Of a stretch of 8,794 nt of DNA, positions 1-6,403 are shown one piece after another. The notes under the pieces are model-generated. The model worked only from the letters and a program-made list of their open reading frames with translations, made no database searches and was not told where the DNA came from. How positions within the stretch are numbered: position 1 is the first letter of the stretch; each line of letters opens with the position of its first letter. The position numbers were made by a program, and so were the translations under genes. The stretch spans positions 1 to 8,794 of the forward strand of contig JAJYOM010000060.1 in the NCBI GenBank assembly GCA_021796175.1, in the 5' to 3' direction. The stretch is from Thermoplasmata archaeon (lineage in GTDB: Archaea > Thermoplasmatota > Thermoplasmata > Sysuiplasmatales > Sysuiplasmataceae).

Positions 1-2
1 AC

Positions 3-75
3 TGCTCCCTATGGGATTTGAACCCATGTCGCGGGGTCGAAGGCCCCGCATGATTGGCCGCTACACTAAGGGAGC
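3..75 (-). tRNA. tRNA-Glu (anticodon TTC)
   Basis: Read on the minus strand, this 73-nt element folds as a complete cloverleaf. The 7-bp acceptor stem (GCTCCCT with AGGGAGC) is perfect. A D arm of the GTGTAG...GGCC...ATCAT type follows, then a 5-bp anticodon stem (CGGGG/CCCCG) with loop CCTTCGA, a 4-nt variable region, and a T arm ATGGG-TTCAAAT-CCCAT. The discriminator is A and no CCA is encoded. Counting the 7-nt loop places TTC at positions 34-36, which reads glutamate GAA/GAG codons. The sequence around the D arm and the AATCAT segment resembles other archaeal tRNA-Glu. The oddity is position 33, which is C rather than the nearly invariant U. No intron is visible. The tRNA supplies glutamate for translation and, in archaea generally, Glu-tRNA can also feed tetrapyrrole synthesis. 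Confidence 0.95.
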
Positions 76-521
76 ATCATTTGTATTGAATGCTCGCCGA
101 TTACTTCGGAAACTGGATGGTCCAGATGTTGCCTGTTCTTAAAATTTTCGAACAATACAGTGTCCAGTGAGCTCTTTGACGAAAAGGTCACTCTGTGAAA
201 ACAGCCGAGGCGGTGGCGGAAGATATGAAGATTCATTTGCATTGAGAGAGTACTGAGTTATCGCCATCTGGCCAGCATCATGGAAGTCCGCAACATCAAT
301 ACACACATAGGCCGAGGGTTTTGTAAGTACAGAAACCCTGATTTGGAGAGAGCCTCATATTTCTCCATGAAGTGCGCACGTTTATTCAATCACTTTCGAT
401 TTTCACATCTTATTCAGATTTCGCCTGCAAATTACCTCTGTGAGGTGCAGTCAGTGTGCCAGAATTCTGACGGTGGTTTGGCAATTCCATTGAGCCTGTT
501 CTGTGGACGCCTTGATCGCTT
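76..521. other. 446-bp intergenic stretch without a convincing gene
   Basis: This region lies between the 5' end of the tRNA and the 3' end of the cupredoxin-like gene, so on the minus strand it is downstream of one gene and upstream of the other. The open frames here are very short, or run antisense into the cupredoxin gene, and look like chance. Visible structure is limited to two elements: an AT-rich imperfect palindrome at 135-153, and a small hairpin at 434-446 (ACCTC-TGT-GAGGT). The transcript of the cupredoxin gene must end somewhere here, but I see no convincing T-tract terminator. An untranslated 3' region or a small non-coding RNA cannot be excluded. Confidence 0.5.
135..153. repeat. 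AT-rich imperfect palindrome
   Basis: GTTC (135-138) and GAAC (150-153) flank the 8-bp palindrome AAAATTTT (141-148), with spacers of 2 and 1 nt. It stands out in an otherwise featureless intergenic stretch. It could be a regulator-binding site or a TATA-like element. No gene on either strand begins at the expected distance, so a role is not established. Confidence 0.3.
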
Positions 522-1190
522 TCAGCTCGCTGTCACTACGCCGTTCATCCATCCGGATGCACTCATTGCACCGTTCCAGCTACCCACTCCAGCGCCACAT
601 GCACACTGACATTGCCAAATGTAGCTGCCGGCAGGAAGAGTGAATGTTGCGACCTCCACAGAACTGGGTTCTATTGGTATGTTAACAAGAGTGTTTCCGC
701 TTATGATAGTGAAAGTGTGCGATATATCATCTGCCGCAAGGGCGGCGATATTCACACCCTGTCCGTTCGATAGTATGCTTTCAGGATTGTTCAATTCGTT
801 CATGTTGAAACCACGTAAATTTGTCACATATACTGTTTCATTTCCTGTCCCCATGACCCGGTTGTATGAAACCTGAGACAGCTGGGCTGTTCCATTGTCG
901 TTGTTAATAACAGTTAAAACGATCTGCCTGTCCGCCGGCAGTGTGATGGTCGCCGAAGAACTCAAAGTGTTTCCCTGCAGCACGAAGAATGACGGCTGGC
1001 TTACGACCGTGCCATTGAACCAGTTTCCGTCCGTCACCACAAGCGTCAGATCGTATGGCTGAATTGATGCAACAGGTGAACCGCCTGAATTCGCATTTTC
1101 AGTGAGGGAATAGATGGCGGATCCGCTGAACAGACCACTCAAAAGGACGACAACGATCACTACAGACAATATAACGTCCGCTTTCCCCAT
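522..1190 (-). CDS. Membrane-anchored cupredoxin-like (COX2-like) protein
   Basis: The 222-residue product begins with a short charged N-terminus and a hydrophobic segment at about residues 6-27, which reads as an uncleaved signal anchor or signal peptide. The rest would then face outside the membrane. The remainder is beta-rich with a C-terminal pattern typical of cupredoxins and of the soluble domain of cytochrome or quinol oxidase subunit II: His158 in SHTFTI, a PAGSYIWQC strand, Cys194-x-Cys196-x-Cys198-Gly, then Met209 and a final GWMNGVV strand with Met215. The usual second histidine between the cysteines and methionine is absent. The protein is therefore probably a copper-binding or electron-transfer protein with altered ligands, or a structural relative that no longer binds copper. 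It stands alone on this strand, with no oxidase subunit I beside it, and is divergent to another exported protein gene. Family assignment is by motif only; the specific function is unknown. Confidence 0.78.
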   Translation of the reverse strand: MGKADVILSVVIVVVLLSGLFSGSAIYSLTENANSGGSPVASIQPYDLTLVVTDGNWFNGTVVSQPSFFVLQGNTLSSSATITLPADRQIVLTVINNDNGTAQLSQVSYNRVMGTGNETVYVTNLRGFNMNELNNPESILSNGQGVNIAALAADDISHTFTIISGNTLVNIPIEPSSVEVATFTLPAGSYIWQCQCACGAGVGSWNGAMSASGWMNGVVTAS

Positions 1191-1220
1191 CGATTCACTT
1201 GTCTATTTACAGCGGAACGA

Positions 1221-1230
1221 AGATATTTTA
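1221..1230 (-). promoter_or_regulatory. Candidate TATA box for the cupredoxin-like gene
   Basis: On the minus strand this reads TAAAATATCT, centred about 35 nt before the ATG at 1190. With the usual archaeal spacing of about 26 nt to the transcript start, the leader would be about 9 nt. A second, more canonical TATA-like tract lies farther upstream at 1261-1268, so which one is used is undecided. Confidence 0.4.
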
Positions 1231-1260
1231 CGCCCTGTTCTAGCATATCAGGGCATATTC

Positions 1261-1268
1261 TTATATAT
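1261..1268. promoter_or_regulatory. Palindromic TATA-like tract in the divergent promoter region
   Basis: TTATATAT, flanked by C and CAAA, reads as a good TATA box on both strands. On the minus strand it would give a leader of roughly 50 nt for the cupredoxin-like gene. On the plus strand it would start a transcript near 1290-1295, about 120 nt before the exported-protein gene. It may be a shared core promoter for the two divergent envelope genes. Confidence 0.35.
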
Positions 1269-1382
1269 CAAATACTCGGGAGGCGGAGAAAACTCATCTA
1301 ATAACTCCCCCATGGCGCTATAGGGGAACGGCCGGCCCGTTTGCACTTCAAGAAGGCAAGTCCAAGAATCTGGTCTAAGCGG

Positions 1383-1390
1383 TTAAATAG
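1383..1390 (+). promoter_or_regulatory. TATA box of the exported-protein gene (leaderless type)
   Basis: TTAAATAG is centred about 26-27 nt upstream of the ATG at 1413. That is the spacing expected if transcription starts at or next to the start codon. It supports the ATG at 1413 and argues against the upstream in-frame TTG at 1341, which would place this promoter inside the coding region. Confidence 0.5.
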
Positions 1391-1412
1391 GGGATATTGC
1401 GAATCAGCTCAC

Positions 1413-2597
1413 ATGGCTTCAAAGGGCGTCACCGTCGCGGTGGTGATGGTGGTCATTATTGTCATAATCGCTGGTGTCATTGTGTTTGCGGTTCCCGGTA
1501 TTCTCAAGTCCAAACCATCCACAACAGCCGGCACACCATTCATTTCGACTGCGGTGGTCAAGAGCAATATCGGCGGAAACTGGCAGAAGAACTATTTTGT
1601 CTCCGGCGGTGCTCACAATCCCGGCTCACTCGTACAGGCGTATGAAGGCATCTATTTCTCGGCATCCCAGCTCAACTCATCAGGCTCCCTTGCGGTCAAC
1701 GGGCCATCTTCCGCCGATCTGTCATTGATAGGCTTCTCCGATTCAGCAGACGGCAGCAATCTCATTGCCTCTTTCATATATTTCCCGAATTCAACTGCAG
1801 CCAGCGAAGCATACTCGAATATAACCGCTTCACTCCAGTCGAACTCATCTGTTTCACTATCTTCGGGAACTGTGGCAGGTGCTGCGTATACATACGTCAA
1901 CGCCACAACGCAGACGAACGCGACGCAGGCAATTTACAGTCATTTTGGCAACTACCTGGCCGGATTCCTCTACCACGGTCCCAGTGCTGTCACCGAGGGC
2001 GGCATGGTTGGCCTCATGAAGAGTCAGGTCGAAGTGCTCGGTTCCAGTTCTAACTTCCCGTTTCCTGCCAGCCTGGCGACGACAAGTCAGGTCAATTCCG
2101 CTCTTTCCCTCAGCACAGATTCGTACGTGTACGCAGTTGCCAATATCAGTGGACTCGGCAATCTGCTGTCGTTACTCAATGCGAGCTCTATCGGATCTTC
2201 CGGTTCAGCAAGCACTTCAACAGCTACAAGTGTCATCGCCTCTGAATTCCTTGGCAACTTGACAGGCTTCGGGATAGTGACATACGGTGACCATGCAAAG
2301 AACGTGACAGTTGGTTCAGCATATCTGACATTTTCCACAACCACATACGCCGCTGGTCTTTATGAGGAACTGAACGCCGTATTTGGGACGAACAAGGCTT
2401 ACTCTTCATCGTACCACCAGGGAACCGTCTCCGGCAGCCCGTATTTTTATGTCAATATATCATCAGGCGGCGCCCAGATTTCTCTTCTGTTGAGCTCAAA
2501 GGGAAACACACTCGTAGTCGAATACACTCTTTCCTCTACGGTCTACACGTACCAGCAGCTTTCCGGCCTCGCATCGGCACAGATCTCGGACCTCTGA
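1413..2597 (+). CDS. Exported Ser/Thr/Asn-rich protein with internal duplication, function unknown
   Basis: The 394-residue product from ATG 1413 starts with MASKG followed by a strongly hydrophobic helix at about residues 6-28. It then has about 365 residues of Ser-, Thr-, Asn- and Gly-rich sequence with many N-x-S/T sequons, typical of an extracytoplasmic, possibly glycosylated archaeal protein. I recognise no catalytic motif. Two stretches resemble each other: about residues 117-187 (including GTVAGAAYTYVN at 152-163) and about residues 299-373 (including GTVSGSPYFYVN at 337-348). Both have an aromatic strand, a segment rich in A/E/Y and N, the GTV-G-Y-YVN signature, and a hydrophobic strand. 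This suggests a duplicated domain joined by a low-complexity Ser/Ala linker around 260-275. An in-frame TTG at 1341 would add 24 residues before the anchor, but a TATA-like box at 1383-1390 favours ATG 1413. It may be a surface or solute-binding protein, but that is a guess. Confidence 0.8.
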   Translation: MASKGVTVAVVMVVIIVIIAGVIVFAVPGILKSKPSTTAGTPFISTAVVKSNIGGNWQKNYFVSGGAHNPGSLVQAYEGIYFSASQLNSSGSLAVNGPSSADLSLIGFSDSADGSNLIASFIYFPNSTAASEAYSNITASLQSNSSVSLSSGTVAGAAYTYVNATTQTNATQAIYSHFGNYLAGFLYHGPSAVTEGGMVGLMKSQVEVLGSSSNFPFPASLATTSQVNSALSLSTDSYVYAVANISGLGNLLSLLNASSIGSSGSASTSTATSVIASEFLGNLTGFGIVTYGDHAKNVTVGSAYLTFSTTTYAAGLYEELNAVFGTNKAYSSSYHQGTVSGSPYFYVNISSGGAQISLLLSSKGNTLVVEYTLSSTVYTYQQLSGLASAQISDL

Positions 2598-2660
2598 ACT
2601 TTACGGGGTGGCAGTCACTCCACTGGTCAGGGAAGCAGGCAGTTGGGCCGGGTAAAGCAA

Positions 2661-2666
2661 TTTAAT
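2661..2666 (+). promoter_or_regulatory. TATA-like box of the amidohydrolase gene
   Basis: TTTAAT, preceded by CAA, is centred about 24-25 nt upstream of the ATG at 2688, again consistent with a leaderless or nearly leaderless transcript. It lies downstream of the alternative TTG at 2643, so it supports the later start. No Shine-Dalgarno sequence is seen before ATG 2688. Confidence 0.4.
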
Positions 2667-2687
2667 GGCTTCATCCATTGGCGGTGC

Positions 2688-3872
2688 ATGGAAGATGTGT
2701 TTTCACCCGACCTCCCGGGGATTGAAAAGGAGATAGTGTCAATTCGAAGGCATGTTCATCAGTATCCCGAATTGACCTACAGGGAGGAGTCAACCTCCCG
2801 GTACATAGCCGGGAAACTGAAGGCAATTGGCATACGGCCTGTCACCGGTGTTGGTGGCTTCGGCATTGTAGGCATTATTGGAGATGAGCATGCTGGACCA
2901 TGCATTGGGTTGAGGGCCGATATGGATGCGCTGCCTGTTGAGGAAATGGCCGATGTTGAGTTCAAATCACGCAATAACGGAGTCATGCATGCATGCGGCC
3001 ATGACACACATGTTGCGATGCTGCTAGGGGCAGCCATGCTGCTGAAGAAGCATGAAAAAGAGCTGAAAGGATCAGTCAAATTGCTGTTTCAGCCTGCGGA
3101 AGAAGACGGTGGAAGGGGCGGGGCGCTGCCAATGATTGAAGATGGGGCAATGGAGAAACCTCACGTTGACTATGTTTTCGGGCTTCACATTTCGGCAGAT
3201 TATCCTTCGGGAACGTTCGCTTTGCGCCCGGGGCCTGCCATGGCCGCGCCTGATGGATTCCGGATCAGGGTATTGGGAAAGGGAGGACACGGTTCGCAGC
3301 CGCAAAACACTGTAGACCCTGTATTTGTGTCTGCACAGATCATCCTCGCACTGCAGGGAATTCGCTCAAGGCTGATAGATCCCACGGAGCCGTTCGTACT
3401 TTCTGTTTGCAGCGTCAATTCCGGCACAAAGGATAACATCATACCGGACGAGGCTGTCATACTCGGCACCATCAGGACATTCGACAAAGAGGTCCGGAGG
3501 AAGGCGAAGAAGCTGACTTCGGATATATCAAGAAGTGTCGCCACGGCATTCGGCGCGAAGTGTGAGGTGAACTTCACCGAGAATGCATATCCGGTCACTG
3601 CCAACGATCCGGACTGCACTGACAAGGTGAAGCGGATACTGTCCGGCATAAAGGACACGAAGACAATAGACTCAGAACTTATCATGGGGGGCGAGGATTT
3701 TTCGCGTTTTCTTGAAAAAGCGCCGGGCGTCTTCTACTTCCTGGGAACCATGAACAAAAAGAAGGGATGTGTTTATCCAAATCACAGTTCCAAGTTCAGA
3801 GTCGACGAGGATGTACTGAAATACGGCGCGCTGTCTCTTGCCAAAGTTGCGTACAGCTATGCAAACGGCTGA
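2688..3872 (+). CDS. M20D-family metal-dependent amidohydrolase (N-acyl-amino-acid/hippurate hydrolase type)
   Basis: The 394-residue product matches the M20D aminoacylase/carboxypeptidase family, which removes acyl groups from N-acyl amino acids or trims short peptides using two metal ions in the cytoplasm. Visible motifs in order are RRHVHQYPEL (20-29), RADMDALPVEE (76-86), MHACGHDTH (100-108), QPAEEDGGRGG (135-145), GLH (165-167), the dimerisation-domain KGGHGSQP (198-205), GGEDFSRF (334-341), and YPNHSSKF near the C-terminus. Predicted metal ligands by family analogy are Cys103, His105, Glu139, His167 and His366, all present. The length is normal for the family. ATG 2688 is chosen over TTG 2643 because the family N-terminus starts just before the RRHVH motif and a TATA-like box sits at 2661-2666. 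It lies 90 nt after the exported-protein gene and about 140 nt before argF on the same strand, with signs of its own promoter. The exact substrate cannot be read from sequence. A role in deacetylating an arginine-pathway intermediate is possible but unproven. Confidence 0.93.
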   Translation: MEDVFSPDLPGIEKEIVSIRRHVHQYPELTYREESTSRYIAGKLKAIGIRPVTGVGGFGIVGIIGDEHAGPCIGLRADMDALPVEEMADVEFKSRNNGVMHACGHDTHVAMLLGAAMLLKKHEKELKGSVKLLFQPAEEDGGRGGALPMIEDGAMEKPHVDYVFGLHISADYPSGTFALRPGPAMAAPDGFRIRVLGKGGHGSQPQNTVDPVFVSAQIILALQGIRSRLIDPTEPFVLSVCSVNSGTKDNIIPDEAVILGTIRTFDKEVRRKAKKLTSDISRSVATAFGAKCEVNFTENAYPVTANDPDCTDKVKRILSGIKDTKTIDSELIMGGEDFSRFLEKAPGVFYFLGTMNKKKGCVYPNHSSKFRVDEDVLKYGALSLAKVAYSYANG

Positions 3873-3978
3873 ATGGACCTGTCATGTAAATGATTCGTTG
3901 CTCACGACACGCCGCACTCATGCGGTCACTGCATTTCAAAGCGGCAGAGTCAGTTGAATGTCCAGTTCGGGACAATGT

Positions 3979-3986
3979 TATTATTT
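3979..3986 (+). promoter_or_regulatory. Candidate TATA box for argF
   Basis: TATTATTT lies about 24 nt before GTG 4006 and about 32 nt before ATG 4015. The implied transcript start is near 4006-4010, so the mRNA would have no leader or a very short one. The 133-nt gap after the amidohydrolase gene also makes an independent promoter likely. Confidence 0.4.
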
Positions 3987-4014
3987 CACCGGTCAGTGAT
4001 GTTCTGTGCAGGAT

Positions 4015-4947
4015 ATGATGAAGAGGGACTTCATTTCTATTACGGATGCAGGGAACAGACTGAGTTCGCTTATCACTTCGGCGGTGAAGCTGAAGGCGGA
4101 ACTCAGGCGCGGCACGGGCCACGTTAAGCAGAAACCGCTCAGCGGGATGAATGTTGGCCTGATATTCGAGAAGTCATCTACCAGAACCAGAGTGTCATTT
4201 GAGGTAGGAATCAACCAGCTGGGCGGCAATGCGCTGTATCTCAGTTCGAAGGATCTTCAGATGGGCCGTGGTGAGACGGTTGCGGACACTGCACGCGTGT
4301 TGAGCAGGTATGTGGATTGCCTGGTTTACAGAGCATATGAGAACAGACTCATGAGGGAGCTTGCAGGGCATTCTACAGTGCCGGTCGTCAATGCGCTCGA
4401 TGATACGGAACATCCCTGTCAGATACTTGCAGATCTCATGACAATCAGGGAGAAGTTCGGCAAATTGAAAGGTTTGAAACTCGCCTATGTTGGCGACGGG
4501 AACAACGTCTGCCACTCCCTGATGCTTGGTGCAGCCATGTCCGGTGTCAATTTCGTTGCTGCTACACCTTCAGCATATGCACCATCTGAAAAGATCGGGC
4601 AGATGGCAGCATCGATATCCCTTGAAAACAGGTGCAGCATCGAGGTCATAACCGACCCTCAGATCGCTGTAAGGAAGGCGAACGTGGTATACACCGATGT
4701 ATGGGTGTCGATGGGCCAGGAAGCAGAGAAGGACGAGAAGGAAAAAGTGTTCATGCCGTTCCAGGTGAACAGCAGACTGATGGCGCTGGCAGACAGCCAC
4801 GCGATAGTGATGCATTGCCTGCCTGCCCACAGGGGCATGGAGATTACAGACGATGTCCTGGACGGCAGGCAGAGCGTTGTTTTCGATCAGGCGGAGAACA
4901 GACTTCATGCACAGAAGGCTCTGCTGGTCTGGCTCATGAAGCGCTAG
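4015..4947 (+). CDS. argF: Ornithine carbamoyltransferase
   Basis: The enzyme transfers the carbamoyl group from carbamoyl phosphate to ornithine to make citrulline, in the cytoplasm, for arginine synthesis (or in reverse for citrulline breakdown). The 310-residue product has the full family signature: carbamoyl-phosphate loop SSTRTR (54-59), the DLQMGRGETVADTARVLSRY segment (about 80-99), HPCQ (133-136), the nucleotide-fold-like GDGNNVCHS (160-168), the ornithine loop DVWVSMGQE (228-236), and HCLPAHRG (267-274). The SMG loop separates it from aspartate carbamoyltransferase. Length fits the family (about 300-335). ATG 4015 is preferred because OTCs usually start close to the RDF-SITD motif; GTG 4006 and ATG 4018 are in-frame alternatives. 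No other arg gene is beside it except possibly the upstream M20D hydrolase. Its last 14 nt overlap the 3' end of the convergent RecJ-like gene. Confidence 0.95.
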   Translation: MMKRDFISITDAGNRLSSLITSAVKLKAELRRGTGHVKQKPLSGMNVGLIFEKSSTRTRVSFEVGINQLGGNALYLSSKDLQMGRGETVADTARVLSRYVDCLVYRAYENRLMRELAGHSTVPVVNALDDTEHPCQILADLMTIREKFGKLKGLKLAYVGDGNNVCHSLMLGAAMSGVNFVAATPSAYAPSEKIGQMAASISLENRCSIEVITDPQIAVRKANVVYTDVWVSMGQEAEKDEKEKVFMPFQVNSRLMALADSHAIVMHCLPAHRGMEITDDVLDGRQSVVFDQAENRLHAQKALLVWLMKR

Positions 4948-6403
4948 TTTTCTGTTCTCCGGCCCCAACAAGTTGCGAGTCGATTGCAATATCAAGGGCT
5001 GCGGCGAAATCTGTTTCCCGGCCCACATCTATTGTCGCGCCAGCGGCTATGCTGTGCCCGCCGCCTATTCCTCCCACAGACTCGGCTGCACGGCGTATTG
5101 CCTCCGACAGATTGAGCCCAGTGGAAACAAGCAGTGTGTTACCGCGGCCGGAGACCTTGACCTTACCGTCGGAATAGGCGAAGCCGACTATGACCTTCTT
5201 GCCGTCAACATCCTTGGATTTCATCAGTATGCCGGCAATCGTTCCAACGATAGAGTCGGGTACCCTGTCCTTGACATGGAAATACTGGACTCTCTTCAGC
5301 TGGACCATGCCCTCTTCCTTCACAAGTTTGATGGCGTTGGCCACATTTCTCCTGTGACCCTCAAGCAGTTTGAGTGCCTCAGTCAGTGAATGTTCCCTAT
5401 CTCCCAGGCATATACCCATGCCCGTTTCATAGTGCTCATAACGACCGCAGGCATTCAGCAGTGTGGCAAATTCCTTGGCATCCTTCGGCATACCCTTCAT
5501 ACCGCCGCCATTTGCAGATATCAGGTATGTTTCTCCGACAACCTGGTTTATCTCCTCCGGCGGAACACGTTCCGAAATCATGCGTTCCACTATGTATGAC
5601 ATTATGCTCCTTTTCGCATCCATATCAAGGTCATACCATGTCTGTTCCTTTCCGTTTCTTCTGTATTCTATTCGAAGAGCCTGCAGCAGCCTTTCTGGTG
5701 ATCCGGGCTCATTCGCTATGCCTGGAATTGGCGGATCCACAGAATATTCCAGCAGCTTGGTCAGCCCCCTTGTTTCCTTACCGTAGAAGCGTGCATCTCT
5801 CACGACTTCCAGGAACCCGCTGCCTGCTGCATCCTCCAGCACTATACGGTTCATTCCTGTCAACCTGCCGAACCTGCTGTCCTGGAGATCACCAACAGCC
5901 CCCACAATGCCGATTGGTGAAAGATCGATATTGTCCCTTGAAACCGCCCTTGAAATGAAATACGATGTCGTCGAAGAGCATATCTCCGTTGAGCCCTCGA
6001 TGCCGAAGAGATGTGCATTGAGGTGGTTTATTGTGCTTTCCGCAAGTACTGCCCTGCCATTTTCGACGGCTATAGGGTTTTCAGGTTCCGGCTCGTGGTG
6101 ATCGGCGATAACCATGTTCATTCCCGCGAACCTTGAAATATAACCGGAGCCAAGGTCGTTCATCCATACCAGGCCGTCAGTCTTCCCCCTGATCAGTCTG
6201 GTCGCTTCGTCATCAAGCTTTTTCAGGAATTTGATCTCGACAGGTATACCGAGACGCCTGGCAGTCTCGTACGCAATTGAACCGGAAGATATGCCATCTG
6301 CGTCTATGTGGGTGAAAACATATATCCTTTCAGCAGAGGAAACGACCTTTGCAATCCTCTTCGCCTCGTTTATAAAAGCTGCCGCCTTGTCGTCAAATGA
6401 CAT
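4934..6403 (-). CDS. RecJ/GAN-like DHH-DHHA1 phosphoesterase (single-strand exonuclease type)
   Basis: The 489-residue protein has the DHH phosphoesterase core: motif I HIDADG (32-37, with Asp34 and Asp36), motif II Asp83 in NDLGSG, the name motif DHH (101-103), and motif IV GDLQD with Asp172. A DHHA1 substrate-binding domain lies at the C-terminus (about 370-475), with the GGIGGGHSIAAG signature around 445-455 including His450. These residues bind the two catalytic metals and the nucleic-acid end. The size and layout match archaeal RecJ homologues, of which the GINS-associated nuclease GAN is one. These degrade single-stranded DNA or RNA 5'-3', and some are linked to the CMG replisome. The ATG overlaps the end of the upstream exonuclease gene by 11 nt and is preceded by a purine-rich GGGTGGTGG that can act as a ribosome-binding site, so the pair is very likely one operon. 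Whether it is GAN, a repair RecJ or a nanoRNase-like enzyme cannot be decided here. The last residues (EQKTSAS) run past the conserved domain into the argF overlap. Confidence 0.92.
   Translation of the reverse strand: MSFDDKAAAFINEAKRIAKVVSSAERIYVFTHIDADGISSGSIAYETARRLGIPVEIKFLKKLDDEATRLIRGKTDGLVWMNDLGSGYISRFAGMNMVIADHHEPEPENPIAVENGRAVLAESTINHLNAHLFGIEGSTEICSSTTSYFISRAVSRDNIDLSPIGIVGAVGDLQDSRFGRLTGMNRIVLEDAAGSGFLEVVRDARFYGKETRGLTKLLEYSVDPPIPGIANEPGSPERLLQALRIEYRRNGKEQTWYDLDMDAKRSIMSYIVERMISERVPPEEINQVVGETYLISANGGGMKGMPKDAKEFATLLNACGRYEHYETGMGICLGDREHSLTEALKLLEGHRRNVANAIKLVKEEGMVQLKRVQYFHVKDRVPDSIVGTIAGILMKSKDVDGKKVIVGFAYSDGKVKVSGRGNTLLVSTGLNLSEAIRRAAESVGGIGGGHSIAAGATIDVGRETDFAAALDIAIDSQLVGAGEQKTSAS

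Noticed and set aside
1..80. Integration site (attachment site) at the tRNA
   Set aside because: The tRNA 3' end, where integrases usually act, lies at the window edge, and there is no integrase gene or direct repeat of the tRNA end in the window.
90..170. A 26-codon plus-strand frame (ATG at 90), followed by a 29-codon frame from GTG 167
   Set aside because: Both are too short and lack similarity I can recognise. The promoter support is weak and the lengths are within chance expectation.
280..609. A 109-codon plus-strand reading frame from an ATG at 280
   Set aside because: Its last third is antisense to the cupredoxin-like gene. The translation is rich in His, Pro, Phe and Arg with no domain, and no promoter is seen at the right distance.
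1341..1412. A 24-residue N-terminal extension of the exported protein from TTG 1341
   Set aside because: It would put a charged leader before the membrane anchor, and the TATA-like box at 1383-1390 would fall inside it. ATG 1413 fits better.
2643..2687. TTG start of the M20D gene 15 codons upstream
   Set aside because: The family begins close to the RRHVH motif, and a TATA-like box lies between TTG 2643 and ATG 2688.
3200..3685. A 161-codon minus-strand frame inside the amidohydrolase gene
   Set aside because: It is fully antisense to an unmistakable M20D coding sequence and has no recognisable motif; codon bias explains it.
4632..5177. A 181-codon plus-strand frame spanning the end of argF and of the RecJ-like gene
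   Set aside because: It is a shifted-frame shadow of argF and antisense to the DHHA1 domain of the RecJ-like gene. It is low-complexity with no domain.
5374..5958. A 194-codon plus-strand frame opposite the RecJ-like gene
   Set aside because: It is antisense to a conserved coding region and its Cys-, His- and Pro-rich composition is typical of a shadow frame.
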